From an uncultured Lachnospiraceae bacterium (GTDB lineage: Bacteria > Bacillota > Clostridia > Lachnospirales > Lachnospiraceae), in contig CAMXIK010000019.1 in assembly GCA_947243855.1 (NCBI GenBank), positions 1 through 64,000 of the forward strand: a stretch of DNA of 64,000 bases. The letters are read 5' to 3'. How positions within the stretch are numbered: the first letter of the stretch is position 1; every line of letters begins with the position of its first letter. Positions 1 to 8,176 of this stretch are shown here, piece after piece. The notes below the pieces were generated by a model that saw nothing but the letters and a program-made list of their open reading frames with translations, did no database searches and had not been told where the DNA came from. A program made the translations under genes and the position numbers.

Positions 1-2
1 AT

Positions 3-302
3 TTAATCTGCGGTAAAGCTGCGGTAGATGGGTACTTTATTTCGCCGCAGTACACGGAGGAGATCAATGCCCTGAAAGAAGAACAGGCGGAGGCAGGGAA
101 AAAGAAAAAGCTGGCTGAAAACTATGAACAGCGGGTGAAGGACATGGATGCTTTCCTGAGCGGAAACAGCGGCCAGATACCGGAATTTGACAATGACCTT
201 GTCAGACGGCTGGTTGCCAGCATCAAAGTAATCTCGGTGGACAGGATACAGATACAGTTCCAGTCCGGCATCGTCATGGAACAGGAGATTGGGAATGAGT
301 AA
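3..302 (+). CDS. Serine site-specific recombinase, C-terminal end (partial)
   Basis: The frame is open to the left edge and ends at the TAA of 300-302, giving the last ~99 residues. Visible are a Lys/Glu-rich helical stretch (EEINALKEEQAEAGKKKK) and a final beta segment of the type DLVRRLVASIKVISVDRIQI followed by FQSGIVMEQEI. This is the usual C-terminal coiled coil and strand end of large serine recombinases and resolvases carried by conjugative or mobilisable elements. The catalytic serine domain lies outside the window. Such enzymes integrate or excise elements, so an element end is expected close by. It could be a recombinase remnant rather than an active gene; the truncation by the window prevents a decision. 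Confidence 0.75.
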   Translation, partial: LICGKAAVDGYFISPQYTEEINALKEEQAEAGKKKKLAENYEQRVKDMDAFLSGNSGQIPEFDNDLVRRLVASIKVISVDRIQIQFQSGIVMEQEIGNE

Positions 303-434
303 AACAGGGCAGGGATGACAACAGAATAAAAGATGTTGTTCCTGCCGGTCTGCGGTAAGAATAAAATGCCCGACGGGGACGGGTGTTTTATTGTTGGCAC
401 AGGCAGAGAAATGATAGAATGGAGAGGTAGAGAT

Positions 435-548
435 ATGGGTTTTGTAATGGGGTTGTTGGTGAGATATGTTATTTTTACGGCTGCGATTTTTATGGTTGGT
501 GAGATTATGGGGTATTTTTTTGACGGGGAAAGTGAAGGAATGCAATAA
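435..548 (+). CDS. Small hydrophobic peptide, 37 aa
   Basis: A short frame starts with ATG at 435, seven bases after a good ribosome site (GGAGAGG, 421-427). It encodes a hydrophobic segment (residues about 5-27, GLLVRYVIFTAAIF) followed by an acidic tail. It would be a single-span membrane peptide. It sits directly downstream of the recombinase, where mobile elements often carry small accessory genes. No family is recognised. Small membrane peptides include type I toxins and element-encoded accessory peptides, but nothing here proves either role. It could be a chance frame; only the ribosome site and hydrophobic profile support it. Confidence 0.35.
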   Translation: MGFVMGLLVRYVIFTAAIFMVGEIMGYFFDGESEGMQ

Positions 549-620
549 GAGCTGCTATCGCGCATAATCTCATAAAAAGCGGTTTACAGACAGGAAATAG
601 TATTTAACTACAAAAAGTGA

Positions 621-649
621 TTGACAAGTTTTGCACGGCAGGTTAAGAT
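621..649 (+). promoter_or_regulatory. Sigma-A-type promoter for the nuclease/RES operon
   Basis: TTGACA at 621-626 and TAAGAT at 644-649 are separated by exactly 17 bases. It lies about 110 bases before the ATG at 759 and is the only good promoter seen between the recombinase and the nuclease gene. The rest of 303-758 holds only the small peptide frame and possibly a weak hairpin after the recombinase. Confidence 0.7.
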
Positions 650-758
650 TTAGAAAAAGTACCGATGAGAATACATTCCAATATCTACGAAAGATAAAGC
701 ATAGAAGTATGTGCAGAGCAGGTGTAGATTTTGGAATTTTTTATTTGGAGGAATCATT

Positions 759-1847
759 ATGAGTGAAAAAACAGTATCTGAAGAAAAAATGAGGCAGCTT
801 GGACTTAATCTTTTTTATGGAGAGTTTGTTTTTTCCGACTTGTGGTTCACCAGCAGGCATTTTGAGCAGAAAAGCAACAGGGAGCTTGCAGATCTGATTG
901 TGTGCGTAGGAAAGGAAATGATCGCATTTCAGGTGAAAGAGAGAAATACGACTGTAGAGGGAAAACTTGATAAATGGGTAAATGAAAAAGTAGAAAAGTG
1001 CAAAAAGCAGTTAAGGGATACATATCAATACCTGCAATTAGATGATCTAAAAGAATTTGAGAATGAAAAGGGTGATACTGTCCCCTTTGGGGAAACAGAA
1101 GTTTTCTGGGGACTGGCTATATTGGATAAACAAGGACTGGCGGAGTATCCTAAACTGAAATCTTCTAAATCATTGATGGGATTTATCCAATGCTTTTCCT
1201 ACGAAGATTTTAAGAAATGCTGCGATCAGATCGGAACGCCAAAGGATATGACAGAATATTTGGGATTCAGGCAAGTTTATTTTACAGTTGATGAGAAAGA
1301 AAAGGATTCAGAAGATGACTGTATCAGAAGTTTTTTGACGAAGAAATATGGAGTGTCGAATCCTGACAAACGGGGAATGGATGCTTTTAAGAAATTCTTG
1401 TCTGTTTTTAAGGAAAGGCGGGTATCTAATTTCGGAGAAGAAAAACAGTATAGGGAAATCGTAAAATTTCTAGCTTATTTGAACAGGGTTGAAATCGGGG
1501 CATTTGTAACCTGTTTAAACAATACAATCTATGATGCGAAAAGAAAATGTCTATCATATAATAAATGTATGGGACCTTTGAAAAATACTGACGCAGGGAT
1601 AATTTTTATTGCATGTGAAGAAGGCATAACAGAAAAAATGAAAATGATCGTGGATTTGTGTAGGTATAAGAAAAGGTTTGACTGTATCCTTGCGGCTGTT
1701 ATCTATTTTGAAACTGATATCGGTTTTAGGATAGACTGGTATTATCTGGAACGGAAGTGGGAGTATTCCGAAACTATGGAAAAGCTGATAAATGAGCCGG
1801 AGCTAGCCGCTTTGTGGAATGGCGGTAAAAAAGTAATTAACGTGTAA
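759..1847 (+). CDS. PD-(D/E)XK nuclease-like protein, 362 aa
   Basis: The ATG at 759 is chosen because GGAGG lies seven bases upstream; an in-frame start at 711 has no such site. Residues 40-62 read as a restriction-endonuclease-like core: an acidic strand with D45 (ELADL), a turn, then the strand AFQVKER with Q58-x-K60, the QxK form of the PD-(D/E)XK active site. The remaining ~300 residues are Lys/Glu-rich and helical with no family I recognise. It is followed after 12 bases by a RES-domain gene, so the two are almost certainly co-transcribed. A role in DNA or RNA cleavage within a defence or toxin system is inferred from the fold and the island context. The nuclease call itself is moderate because only one motif block is visible. 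Confidence 0.55.
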   Translation: MSEKTVSEEKMRQLGLNLFYGEFVFSDLWFTSRHFEQKSNRELADLIVCVGKEMIAFQVKERNTTVEGKLDKWVNEKVEKCKKQLRDTYQYLQLDDLKEFENEKGDTVPFGETEVFWGLAILDKQGLAEYPKLKSSKSLMGFIQCFSYEDFKKCCDQIGTPKDMTEYLGFRQVYFTVDEKEKDSEDDCIRSFLTKKYGVSNPDKRGMDAFKKFLSVFKERRVSNFGEEKQYREIVKFLAYLNRVEIGAFVTCLNNTIYDAKRKCLSYNKCMGPLKNTDAGIIFIACEEGITEKMKMIVDLCRYKKRFDCILAAVIYFETDIGFRIDWYYLERKWEYSETMEKLINEPELAALWNGGKKVINV

Positions 1848-1859
1848 AGGAATGTATAT

Positions 1860-3119
1860 ATGTTTTCTCCGATGTATTTGATGATTGAAAAGAACAAATT
1901 GAAGGAAAGATTTAAAGGAACTGTTGCTTCGGCCATTATAGAAGCCTTAGATGAAGAGCAGGAGGAAAGACATCTTGAGGATATATATAAGGTTTTAAGC
2001 CGATTCAACAATACAATAAAGACACTGGACGAAGCGTTAGGTGGAGGGTTTGATACAAAGGATTGGGAGCAGTATGAAGAACGTTTGCATGACATGTATC
2101 TTAATATTTTACTGCAAAATCTGAACGGGCTGTTTTTGAGGTTTGGGAAAATCGGATTTCATAAAAGATTTTCTGAAATTTATTGGGAACATACACAAAG
2201 ATTTATATTGGAATTATGGACGGAAATGCCGGGAACAAAAAGTGTGGCAGCAAATGAAAGCAGTTTCATGAAAATATTTGAAGACTTCTTTTCCCAGACG
2301 ATAAAGGCGTTTCCTGATTTTATTATTAAACCGTTGAAAGAGTTTCATAACTTGTACAGAGCCAGCAGGTATGAAGTTTTTGATAATTATAAATATATCA
2401 TGCCTGATCCGAAGTATTGTAAAGATAACCGCTGGAATGATGACGGGGTGGCATTTCTTTATTTGTCGTATGATAATGATGGAAGGAAATGCCAGAATTT
2501 GGAGCTGGCACAGAAAACATGTTTTGAAGAGCTTAGAGCCAGAGAAGGAGATAGGCTTTCTGTATGTAAATTTAAAGCTTTGCATAGAAGAGTAAAAATA
2601 TTGGATCTTTCATTTGACGGAATTGACTTTGATGAGCAGCTAATGGAATTGGAAAGATCTAAGGATGATTATGAAGAGCGAATAAAGCTGTTGATAAAAG
2701 ATAATTCTAAAGTAAAAAACAAGTTAGAAATGTATGCAAAAAATGATGACATGGAAGGATTCAAAAAAGAACTGAGCCGGATAGAAAAGAAACTTGGGAT
2801 CGACAGTAAGATGAATAGCAAAATTCAGCTACAGCTATCAAAAATACTGATCGGAAATATATGTGATTCTATTTTTTATGCAGTAGATAAAGAGGATGAT
2901 CCTGCATTAGAGGCATATGTCCCTTTTAGGATATTTAGTAAATATCTGATTAATAAGGGCTTTGGAGGAGTCGCATATAGAAGCACAAGAATGGAGTTAG
3001 CAGGACTAAAAGGAAAATGCCTTACGCTTTTTAATCCAGAAGATGCAATTTATGTGCAGGGAGAAATGGAAGTATATGAGTATCATAAAGAGGGATGCAC
3101 ATTTTTGAAGAAATATTGA
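1860..3119 (+). CDS. RES-domain protein with N-terminal helical domain, 419 aa
   Basis: Residues 1-160 are helical and unassigned. From about 165 the protein follows the RES domain (Arg-Glu-Ser) pattern: LYRAS with R167, then RWNDDGVAFLYLS (191-203), FEELRA with E224, LSVCKF and VKILDLS (245-251). A charged, probably coiled-coil insert (about 262-325) follows, and then the closing block GFGGVAYRSTR with S375 and CLTLFNPEDA. RES proteins are NAD+-consuming toxins of the MbcT/ParT type, usually paired with a small XRE-like antitoxin. No such antitoxin is adjacent; the partner is the PD-(D/E)XK protein 12 bases upstream. Family members are usually under 250 residues, so this one is long because of the N-terminal domain and the insert. 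I infer an NAD-depleting effector in a two-gene conflict system. The catalytic assignment of R167, E224 and S375 is by pattern only. Confidence 0.6.
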   Translation: MFSPMYLMIEKNKLKERFKGTVASAIIEALDEEQEERHLEDIYKVLSRFNNTIKTLDEALGGGFDTKDWEQYEERLHDMYLNILLQNLNGLFLRFGKIGFHKRFSEIYWEHTQRFILELWTEMPGTKSVAANESSFMKIFEDFFSQTIKAFPDFIIKPLKEFHNLYRASRYEVFDNYKYIMPDPKYCKDNRWNDDGVAFLYLSYDNDGRKCQNLELAQKTCFEELRAREGDRLSVCKFKALHRRVKILDLSFDGIDFDEQLMELERSKDDYEERIKLLIKDNSKVKNKLEMYAKNDDMEGFKKELSRIEKKLGIDSKMNSKIQLQLSKILIGNICDSIFYAVDKEDDPALEAYVPFRIFSKYLINKGFGGVAYRSTRMELAGLKGKCLTLFNPEDAIYVQGEMEVYEYHKEGCTFLKKY

Positions 3120-3178
3120 AGACAGATGGAAAATTTAGAAGATAAGATTTGAGAGTATACTTTTTTGGTAAAATCGGA

Positions 3179-3199
3179 TATAATATTCGTATATACGAA
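3179..3199 (+). promoter_or_regulatory. -10 box with palindromic operator of the toxin-antitoxin pair
   Basis: TATAAT at 3179-3184 is followed at once by a perfect 14-base palindrome, TTCGTATATACGAA (3186-3199). The antitoxin ribosome site begins at 3199. The -35 region at 17-base spacing (TATACT) is poor. An inverted repeat covering the transcription start is the normal place for antitoxin and toxin-antitoxin autorepression. Confidence 0.6.
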
Positions 3200-3213
3200 G
3201 GGAGATGAGTGAT

Positions 3214-3378
3214 ATGGAAGTTGCAGTTAAGACAACAGATGAAGTAAATGAGAAAATTGCAATGGAAACTCTATTTTCTTATCTTGATAAAGGAATCGAT
3301 GATATGGAAGCAGGCAGGATGCATACAGTAGATGAGGCGTTCCAGATTATCAGGGAAAGAATGAACAATGAATTATAG
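3214..3378 (+). CDS. RelB-type antitoxin, 54 aa
   Basis: This small acidic protein begins MEVAVKTTDEVNEKI and ends VDEAFQIIRERMNNEL. It starts at the ATG of 3214 nine bases after GGGAG; an in-frame ATG at 3205 is too close to that site. The stop overlaps the start of the following RelE/ParE-type gene by 11 bases, the classic translationally coupled antitoxin-toxin layout. Sequence character and length fit RelB/DinJ-like or Phd-like antitoxins that bind DNA and neutralise the toxin. The perfect palindrome just upstream is its likely operator. The exact subfamily is not assigned. Confidence 0.7.
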   Translation: MEVAVKTTDEVNEKIAMETLFSYLDKGIDDMEAGRMHTVDEAFQIIRERMNNEL

Positions 3379-3715
3379 AGTACTGATTGCAGATGAAGCA
3401 CTGGCTGATATTTTTGGACTTGTGCAGTACATTCATACAGAACTGTGCAATCCGGATGCCGCCGAGAAATTATATGAGAATCTAAACCGGGAAACAAAAA
3501 ACATGGGGGATTTTCCATTGAAGTTTTCGGATTCCGGAATCAAGTATCGTGGGTATATCATACATAAAAAGGTTTATGAGTCATATCTGATTTTTTATAT
3601 TATCAATAGTGAAAAACAGGAAGTTTATGTTTTGCGTGTTATCAAAGATTTGATGAACTGGGGAAAGATATTGAATAGGACGAAGATATATCATTTTTCG
3701 AGTTACAACAAATAA
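3368..3715 (+). CDS. RelE/ParE-family toxin, 115 aa
   Basis: The order MNYRVLIADEALADI, then an early helix, then the strands KYRGYIIHKKVYESYLIFY and a final EVYVLRVIK matches the RelE/ParE fold (plasmid stabilisation toxin family), including the typical basic strand-turn-strand block and the closing VLRVIKD. Toxins of this family either cleave mRNA on the ribosome or inhibit gyrase; the sequence does not decide which. It overlaps its antitoxin by 11 bases. The C-terminal extension after the last strand (MNWGKILNRTKIYHF) is slightly longer than usual. A terminator-like hairpin follows within 20 bases. Confidence 0.8.
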   Translation: MNYRVLIADEALADIFGLVQYIHTELCNPDAAEKLYENLNRETKNMGDFPLKFSDSGIKYRGYIIHKKVYESYLIFYIINSEKQEVYVLRVIKDLMNWGKILNRTKIYHFSSYNK

Positions 3716-3718
3716 ATG

Positions 3719-3767
3719 TGGTCAAATAATGCCTCCAAGTCAAATTTGATTTGGAGGTTTTGTTCTT
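3719..3767 (+). repeat. Direct repeat copy 1 (with hairpin)
   Basis: This ~49-base stretch (TGGTCAAAT... CCTCCAAGT... TTGGAGGTTTTGTTCTT) has a close second copy at 8127-8175. By eye the two agree at about four in five positions over their full length. Together they exactly bracket the STAND NTPase gene. Confidence 0.6.
3732..3767 (+). terminator. Terminator after the toxin gene
   Basis: CCTCCAA (3732-3738) pairs with TTGGAGG (3751-3757), and the interior TCAAATTTGA is itself palindromic. A T-rich run follows (TTTTGTTCTT). It lies 17 bases after the RelE-type stop. Confidence 0.6.
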
Positions 3768-3810
3768 AGCTTTTTGTATTGGGAATTATCACATACGGAG
3801 GGGAAACTAT

Positions 3811-6800
3811 ATGAATTGGAGAAACATCAGGGTATATAATAATTCACAAAATAATGCATTTGAAGAGCTGGTGTGCCAACTGGCACGGCAGGAAAAGAGT
3901 AATGGGTATAAAAAGTTCATACGGAATGGTACACCGGATGGGGGCGTAGAATGTTTTTGGCAGCTTGAAAATGGTAAAGAGTATGCTTGGCAGGCAAAGT
4001 ATGTATTTGATATAGATAGTGTGATAGTTCAAGCTGATAAGTCTTATAATACTGCTCTTAAGAGCCATCCTGATATGTGTAATTTTGTTGTAGCTATTCC
4101 CTTTGATTTACCTGATCCCAAATATGAAAAGGACGGAAAAGCTGTTAAAAGTGCCTTAGAAAAATGGAATGATAAGGTCAGTTTTTGGGAGAAAAAGGCA
4201 AAGAAAGAAAATAGAAACGTTACGGTAGTGTTGTGGAATGCTTCTGTATTAGTACAAAAAATGATGAAACCAGAAAATGAAGGGATGCGGTATTATTGGT
4301 TTAATGGGGAGGAATTTACAACTGCATGGTTTAAGCAGCAATTAGAAAACGTAATAAGTGATTTGGGACCGAGATATAGTCCAGAATTGAATGTGCAGCT
4401 GGAGGTAAGTAAGAAATTTGAATATTTAAGAAGGAGCCCAAAGGCATACTCAAAAATTCAGAAAGTAAAAAAGGAATTTCAAAGAAAAAGCAGCGCTTTT
4501 ATAAAAGAAATTCCCAGTATTAATCCTAATCTAGAGCAGAAGAAAAAGGAAATACAGGAATTAATAGAAAATATTTCTGCGCAACTTGAGTTGAGCGGGT
4601 ATGGAGAGATGGAACAGATTGCATTTAATGATATTTCTTCAAAATTGAATGACTTGGAGAATATTGTTGATGAGATAAGAGACTGCATCTGTGAAGAAAT
4701 GGAGAAGGATTTTTATTCTTCTAAGTTTTACGATGCATATACAGGAATTGAAAATATAATATATGAAATACAGGATATGATTGATAATAGGTGGTTATTG
4801 TTAAATAATCCACTTATGTTGATATATGGTGAAGCGGGAACCGGGAAGTCACATTTACTAGCGGATATTTGTAAAAGAGAGATGGATAAGGGTATACCGG
4901 CAGTATTGGTTCTGGGTGATTACTTTACTAGTTCCGCGAATCCAAGAGAGCAGATCAGACAGCTGTTTCAGACCAGCTTAAATTATAACAGTATATTAGG
5001 TGTGCTTAATGCATTAGGGCAGGCAAAAGGAGAGCGGATTGTCTTTGCAATAGATGCCCTAAATGAAGAGCAGGGAAGTATTATATGGCCAAAGTTTTTG
5101 TCTGGTATGTTGGCAGAGATGAAAAAATATCCGTGGATTGGGTTTGTTGTGAGTGTGCGGAGCGACAATATGGATGAAGTAATCCCGTTAGATTGTAAAA
5201 ACAGTATGGTTAATGTTCTTCATACAGGGTTTGAGGAGTGCGTAGATGAAGCATGTGATAATTTTTTTGAACATTATGATATCAGCTTTAACATTCCTAT
5301 ACTGACTGATGAATTTTGCAATGCTCTATATTTAAAACTTTTTTGTGAAACATTCAAACAGAATCAGGAAATGGAGAAACTACCGGGTATTGCTGATATT
5401 TTTAATGGATATATGAATCATGTGAATGAGAAGCTGTCGAAGGCAGGGCGGTTTCGATATGAAGAATCAATCAATCTGGTCGAATTAAGTATTCAAAAAA
5501 TTGCAGCAAAGATGGCAGAAGGGCGTGTACGTTCCCTACCGTACAAAGATGCATTGGTGGAAGTTAATAGCAGCATTAAGGAGTATTGTAGTCAAACTTC
5601 TAATGAATATAAAAATTTTCTGGATGCATTAATAAAAGAAAATATTTTGAAGAGCGGAACTCGATATGGGGAAAAGGAAAAATATATCAGTTTTTCTTAT
5701 GAACGGATGGGTGACTATTTTGTATTGTGTTCATGCTTAGCGCAAAAAAATGCTGATGAAGAATTTATTGTTTTTTTCAAAAGATATGAATATTTCAAAG
5801 GAATTTTTGGAACCAATGGAGTGGGGAAAGCCAGTATGATAAATATGTTGTCTATTTTGTTGCCCGATTTTTATGATACGGAGCTTTTATTCTGCAACCC
5901 TGAAAAGCATGTATCAGGATATATTATTCAAGGTTTTCTTAAAAGTTTGATTTGGCGAAAGAACAAAAATGTTGATGATAGAATCATCTCTTGGATAAAA
6001 AATCAATCAGCAAGGAATTTAAATTTGAGATTAATGGTAATAGATGAAACATTACCATTATGCGCTTTGGAAGAAAACCCGTTTAACGCGATGTTTATTC
6101 ATGAGAATTATTTGAAGTGCGAAAGAAATGATCGAAGAGATGCATGGTGGAATTCACATATAAATGAGAAATATGAATATGCCAATCCCCTGATTTATCG
6201 CAGGTTGATTAGTTGGAGTTTAAGAGAACATAATAATCAAAAACTTGGTAACAAATCACGGAAATTATTGGGAATAATCTTAGCGTGGTTTTGTACATCT
6301 AACAATAGAAAACTTCGTGACAATGCGAGTAAAGCATTGGTATATGTATATAAATCAAATCCAATAGAAATACTTGATCTTTTTGCGGAGTTTGAGGAAG
6401 TACAGGATTTATATGTTATCGAACGACTGTATGCGGCAGCATATGGTGCAGTTGTTTATTGTGATGAAAAAAATACAATCAAGAAAATTGGCGATTATGT
6501 GCTGGAGAATATTTTTAGAAAAGAAGAGGTGTTTCCGCATATATTGATTCGTGATTATGCTTTGGGAATTGTGCAGTATGCATTGAGTAAAGGAATTTAC
6601 GAAGAGGATGAAGATGTCGGTAATATTATCAAAGCACCTTATAAGAGTAAGCTTCCCGTAAGGTTTCCAAGTGAAAAGACCATTGATAAACTGATAGAGA
6701 AATATAAGAGAAATAATGGTTTTTCATATGTTGTTGACTCAATGGATACGGGTGCTGGATATGGAGACTTTGGAAGATACATATTTAAAAATGTGTTGGA

Positions 6801-8112
6801 TAAATTTGAAGAGGATATAGATATTGATAAAGTCAGAAGGTGGGTTATAAAGAGAACACTGCAATTAGGATTTGATCCTAAAATTCATGATGTGAATTTA
6901 CCGGGATATTTTGGCAGAAGAGGAGGAGCAACTGAGAGGATAGGAAAGAAATATCAGTGGATAGCATTATATGAAATTTTAGCACGGCTTCAAGACCGCT
7001 ATAAGGCTCGTATGGGATGGAAGTATGAAAATATAGCTGATTATTTTGAAAGTGCTGAAGAGATGGAGATGCGGAATTTTGATCCGACTTTACTGTTGAG
7101 TAAAACGTTTATTGATGGTTTCCGTCAACCGGAACGAAAATGGTATTGCGATTATGAGTATTTAGACGCAGATTATGATATGCACAAGTGGTTGAGCGAG
7201 CCTATATTATTTGAAAAGAGTTTAATAGAACTTACCGACTTGCATAATCGAGGATGGATTGCACTATGCAGTTATCCATCTTGGAACGAATATAGAGATG
7301 ATGAAGATGAAAAGGCTTCTTCAAAACCAGAAAAAATAATGGACGCTGTAGTTCACTCCATATTAATTAAAAAAGAGGATATAAAAAAATGGGATAAATG
7401 GAGCAAAGGGTATCCGCAGTTAACAAGGTATGCAATTAAATCTTTTGATATCAGCGGTATGTTTTATGGTGAAAATTATTGGAATATATCATATGACCGA
7501 GTTGACGCGAATGTTGACAAAGAAGGCTGGAGTGAGTTAATAATTGATGGAATCAAAACAGGCGTTTTTTATGCAAATACTTCACAAAGGTATAGGTGGG
7601 AAGGAGAATATGATTATTCAAAGGAAGATACCATAGGATTTGACATACCAACCAAAATAGTCGTAGACGGTCTGGATCTACAAGATAAAAAGGAGATAGG
7701 GGGATATTATGACAAAGAACAGTGTATCTGTTTTAATCCGGGGATTAAGCAAGTTTCAAATCATTTGTTACTTATAGATAAAGAGATATTGACTAAATGG
7801 TTGGAAGAAAGCGGATTGTGTATTATATGGACAGTTAGTATAGAAAAGAGAATTCACAACGGGTTTCATGGAATTACGGGAAGAGCTGAATGGTATGGAA
7901 CTTATAAATTATCGAGAGGGGAGGTAAAGGGAAAACTTAAAAAAGTGAAAGAAACAGATTTTAATATAGAAACTGATAAATTCAAAGCAGAATTTGCAAG
8001 CGAGCGAATAAGAGGATTTTCTGCTCAAGAAACAAGTAAGTTAAAACAAATAATGGCAGAGTACATAGGAGATTCTGCTGATTCAGATGAAAGTGAGCAA
8101 TTTGATTTATAG
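3811..8112 (+). CDS. Avs-like STAND NTPase with N-terminal PD-(D/E)XK domain, 1433 aa
   Basis: The ATG at 3811 follows CGGAGGGG; an in-frame start 60 bases earlier lacks a ribosome site. Residues 16-64 carry a Mrr-like nuclease core: FEELVCQLA, then PDGGVE (D43, E47) and the strand EYAWQAKY with Q61-x-K63. A P-loop GEAGTGKS lies at 340-347 and a Walker B IDALNE with D415, the pattern of STAND/NACHT-type ATPases. Residues from about 650 to the end are a long helical and mixed region, probably the sensor. Size, domain order and motifs match antiphage Avs (AVAST) proteins, in which phage protein binding to the C-terminus triggers the nuclease. Which Avs type it belongs to cannot be judged by eye. 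The gene is single, A+T-rich, and enclosed by a direct repeat pair, suggesting acquisition as a cassette. Confidence 0.75.
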   Translation: MNWRNIRVYNNSQNNAFEELVCQLARQEKSNGYKKFIRNGTPDGGVECFWQLENGKEYAWQAKYVFDIDSVIVQADKSYNTALKSHPDMCNFVVAIPFDLPDPKYEKDGKAVKSALEKWNDKVSFWEKKAKKENRNVTVVLWNASVLVQKMMKPENEGMRYYWFNGEEFTTAWFKQQLENVISDLGPRYSPELNVQLEVSKKFEYLRRSPKAYSKIQKVKKEFQRKSSAFIKEIPSINPNLEQKKKEIQELIENISAQLELSGYGEMEQIAFNDISSKLNDLENIVDEIRDCICEEMEKDFYSSKFYDAYTGIENIIYEIQDMIDNRWLLLNNPLMLIYGEAGTGKSHLLADICKREMDKGIPAVLVLGDYFTSSANPREQIRQLFQTSLNYNSILGVLNALGQAKGERIVFAIDALNEEQGSIIWPKFLSGMLAEMKKYPWIGFVVSVRSDNMDEVIPLDCKNSMVNVLHTGFEECVDEACDNFFEHYDISFNIPILTDEFCNALYLKLFCETFKQNQEMEKLPGIADIFNGYMNHVNEKLSKAGRFRYEESINLVELSIQKIAAKMAEGRVRSLPYKDALVEVNSSIKEYCSQTSNEYKNFLDALIKENILKSGTRYGEKEKYISFSYERMGDYFVLCSCLAQKNADEEFIVFFKRYEYFKGIFGTNGVGKASMINMLSILLPDFYDTELLFCNPEKHVSGYIIQGFLKSLIWRKNKNVDDRIISWIKNQSARNLNLRLMVIDETLPLCALEENPFNAMFIHENYLKCERNDRRDAWWNSHINEKYEYANPLIYRRLISWSLREHNNQKLGNKSRKLLGIILAWFCTSNNRKLRDNASKALVYVYKSNPIEILDLFAEFEEVQDLYVIERLYAAAYGAVVYCDEKNTIKKIGDYVLENIFRKEEVFPHILIRDYALGIVQYALSKGIYEEDEDVGNIIKAPYKSKLPVRFPSEKTIDKLIEKYKRNNGFSYVVDSMDTGAGYGDFGRYIFKNVLDKFEEDIDIDKVRRWVIKRTLQLGFDPKIHDVNLPGYFGRRGGATERIGKKYQWIALYEILARLQDRYKARMGWKYENIADYFESAEEMEMRNFDPTLLLSKTFIDGFRQPERKWYCDYEYLDADYDMHKWLSEPILFEKSLIELTDLHNRGWIALCSYPSWNEYRDDEDEKASSKPEKIMDAVVHSILIKKEDIKKWDKWSKGYPQLTRYAIKSFDISGMFYGENYWNISYDRVDANVDKEGWSELIIDGIKTGVFYANTSQRYRWEGEYDYSKEDTIGFDIPTKIVVDGLDLQDKKEIGGYYDKEQCICFNPGIKQVSNHLLLIDKEILTKWLEESGLCIIWTVSIEKRIHNGFHGITGRAEWYGTYKLSRGEVKGKLKKVKETDFNIETDKFKAEFASERIRGFSAQETSKLKQIMAEYIGDSADSDESEQFDL

Positions 8113-8126
8113 CAAAATAATATGAA

Positions 8127-8175
8127 TGGTCAAAATAAAGCCTCCAAGTTAAACAAGATTTGGGGGTTTTCTTCT
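8127..8175 (+). repeat. Direct repeat copy 2 (with hairpin)
   Basis: This is the second copy of the ~49-base element at 3719-3767 (TGGTCAAAATAAAG... CCTCCAAGTT... TTTGGGGGTTTTCTTCT). It starts 14 bases after the STAND stop codon, so the repeat pair brackets that gene and its leader. Confidence 0.6.
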
Positions 8176-8176
8176 G
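8141..8176 (+). terminator. Terminator after the STAND gene
   Basis: CCTCCAA (8141-8147) pairs with TTGGGGG (8160-8166, one T-G wobble), followed by TTTTCTTCT. It is the same hairpin as in repeat copy 1. Confidence 0.55.

Noticed and set aside
122-565. Minus-strand open frames opposite the recombinase end
   Set aside because: They run against the clearly coding plus-strand recombinase frame and show low-complexity, non-protein-like sequence.
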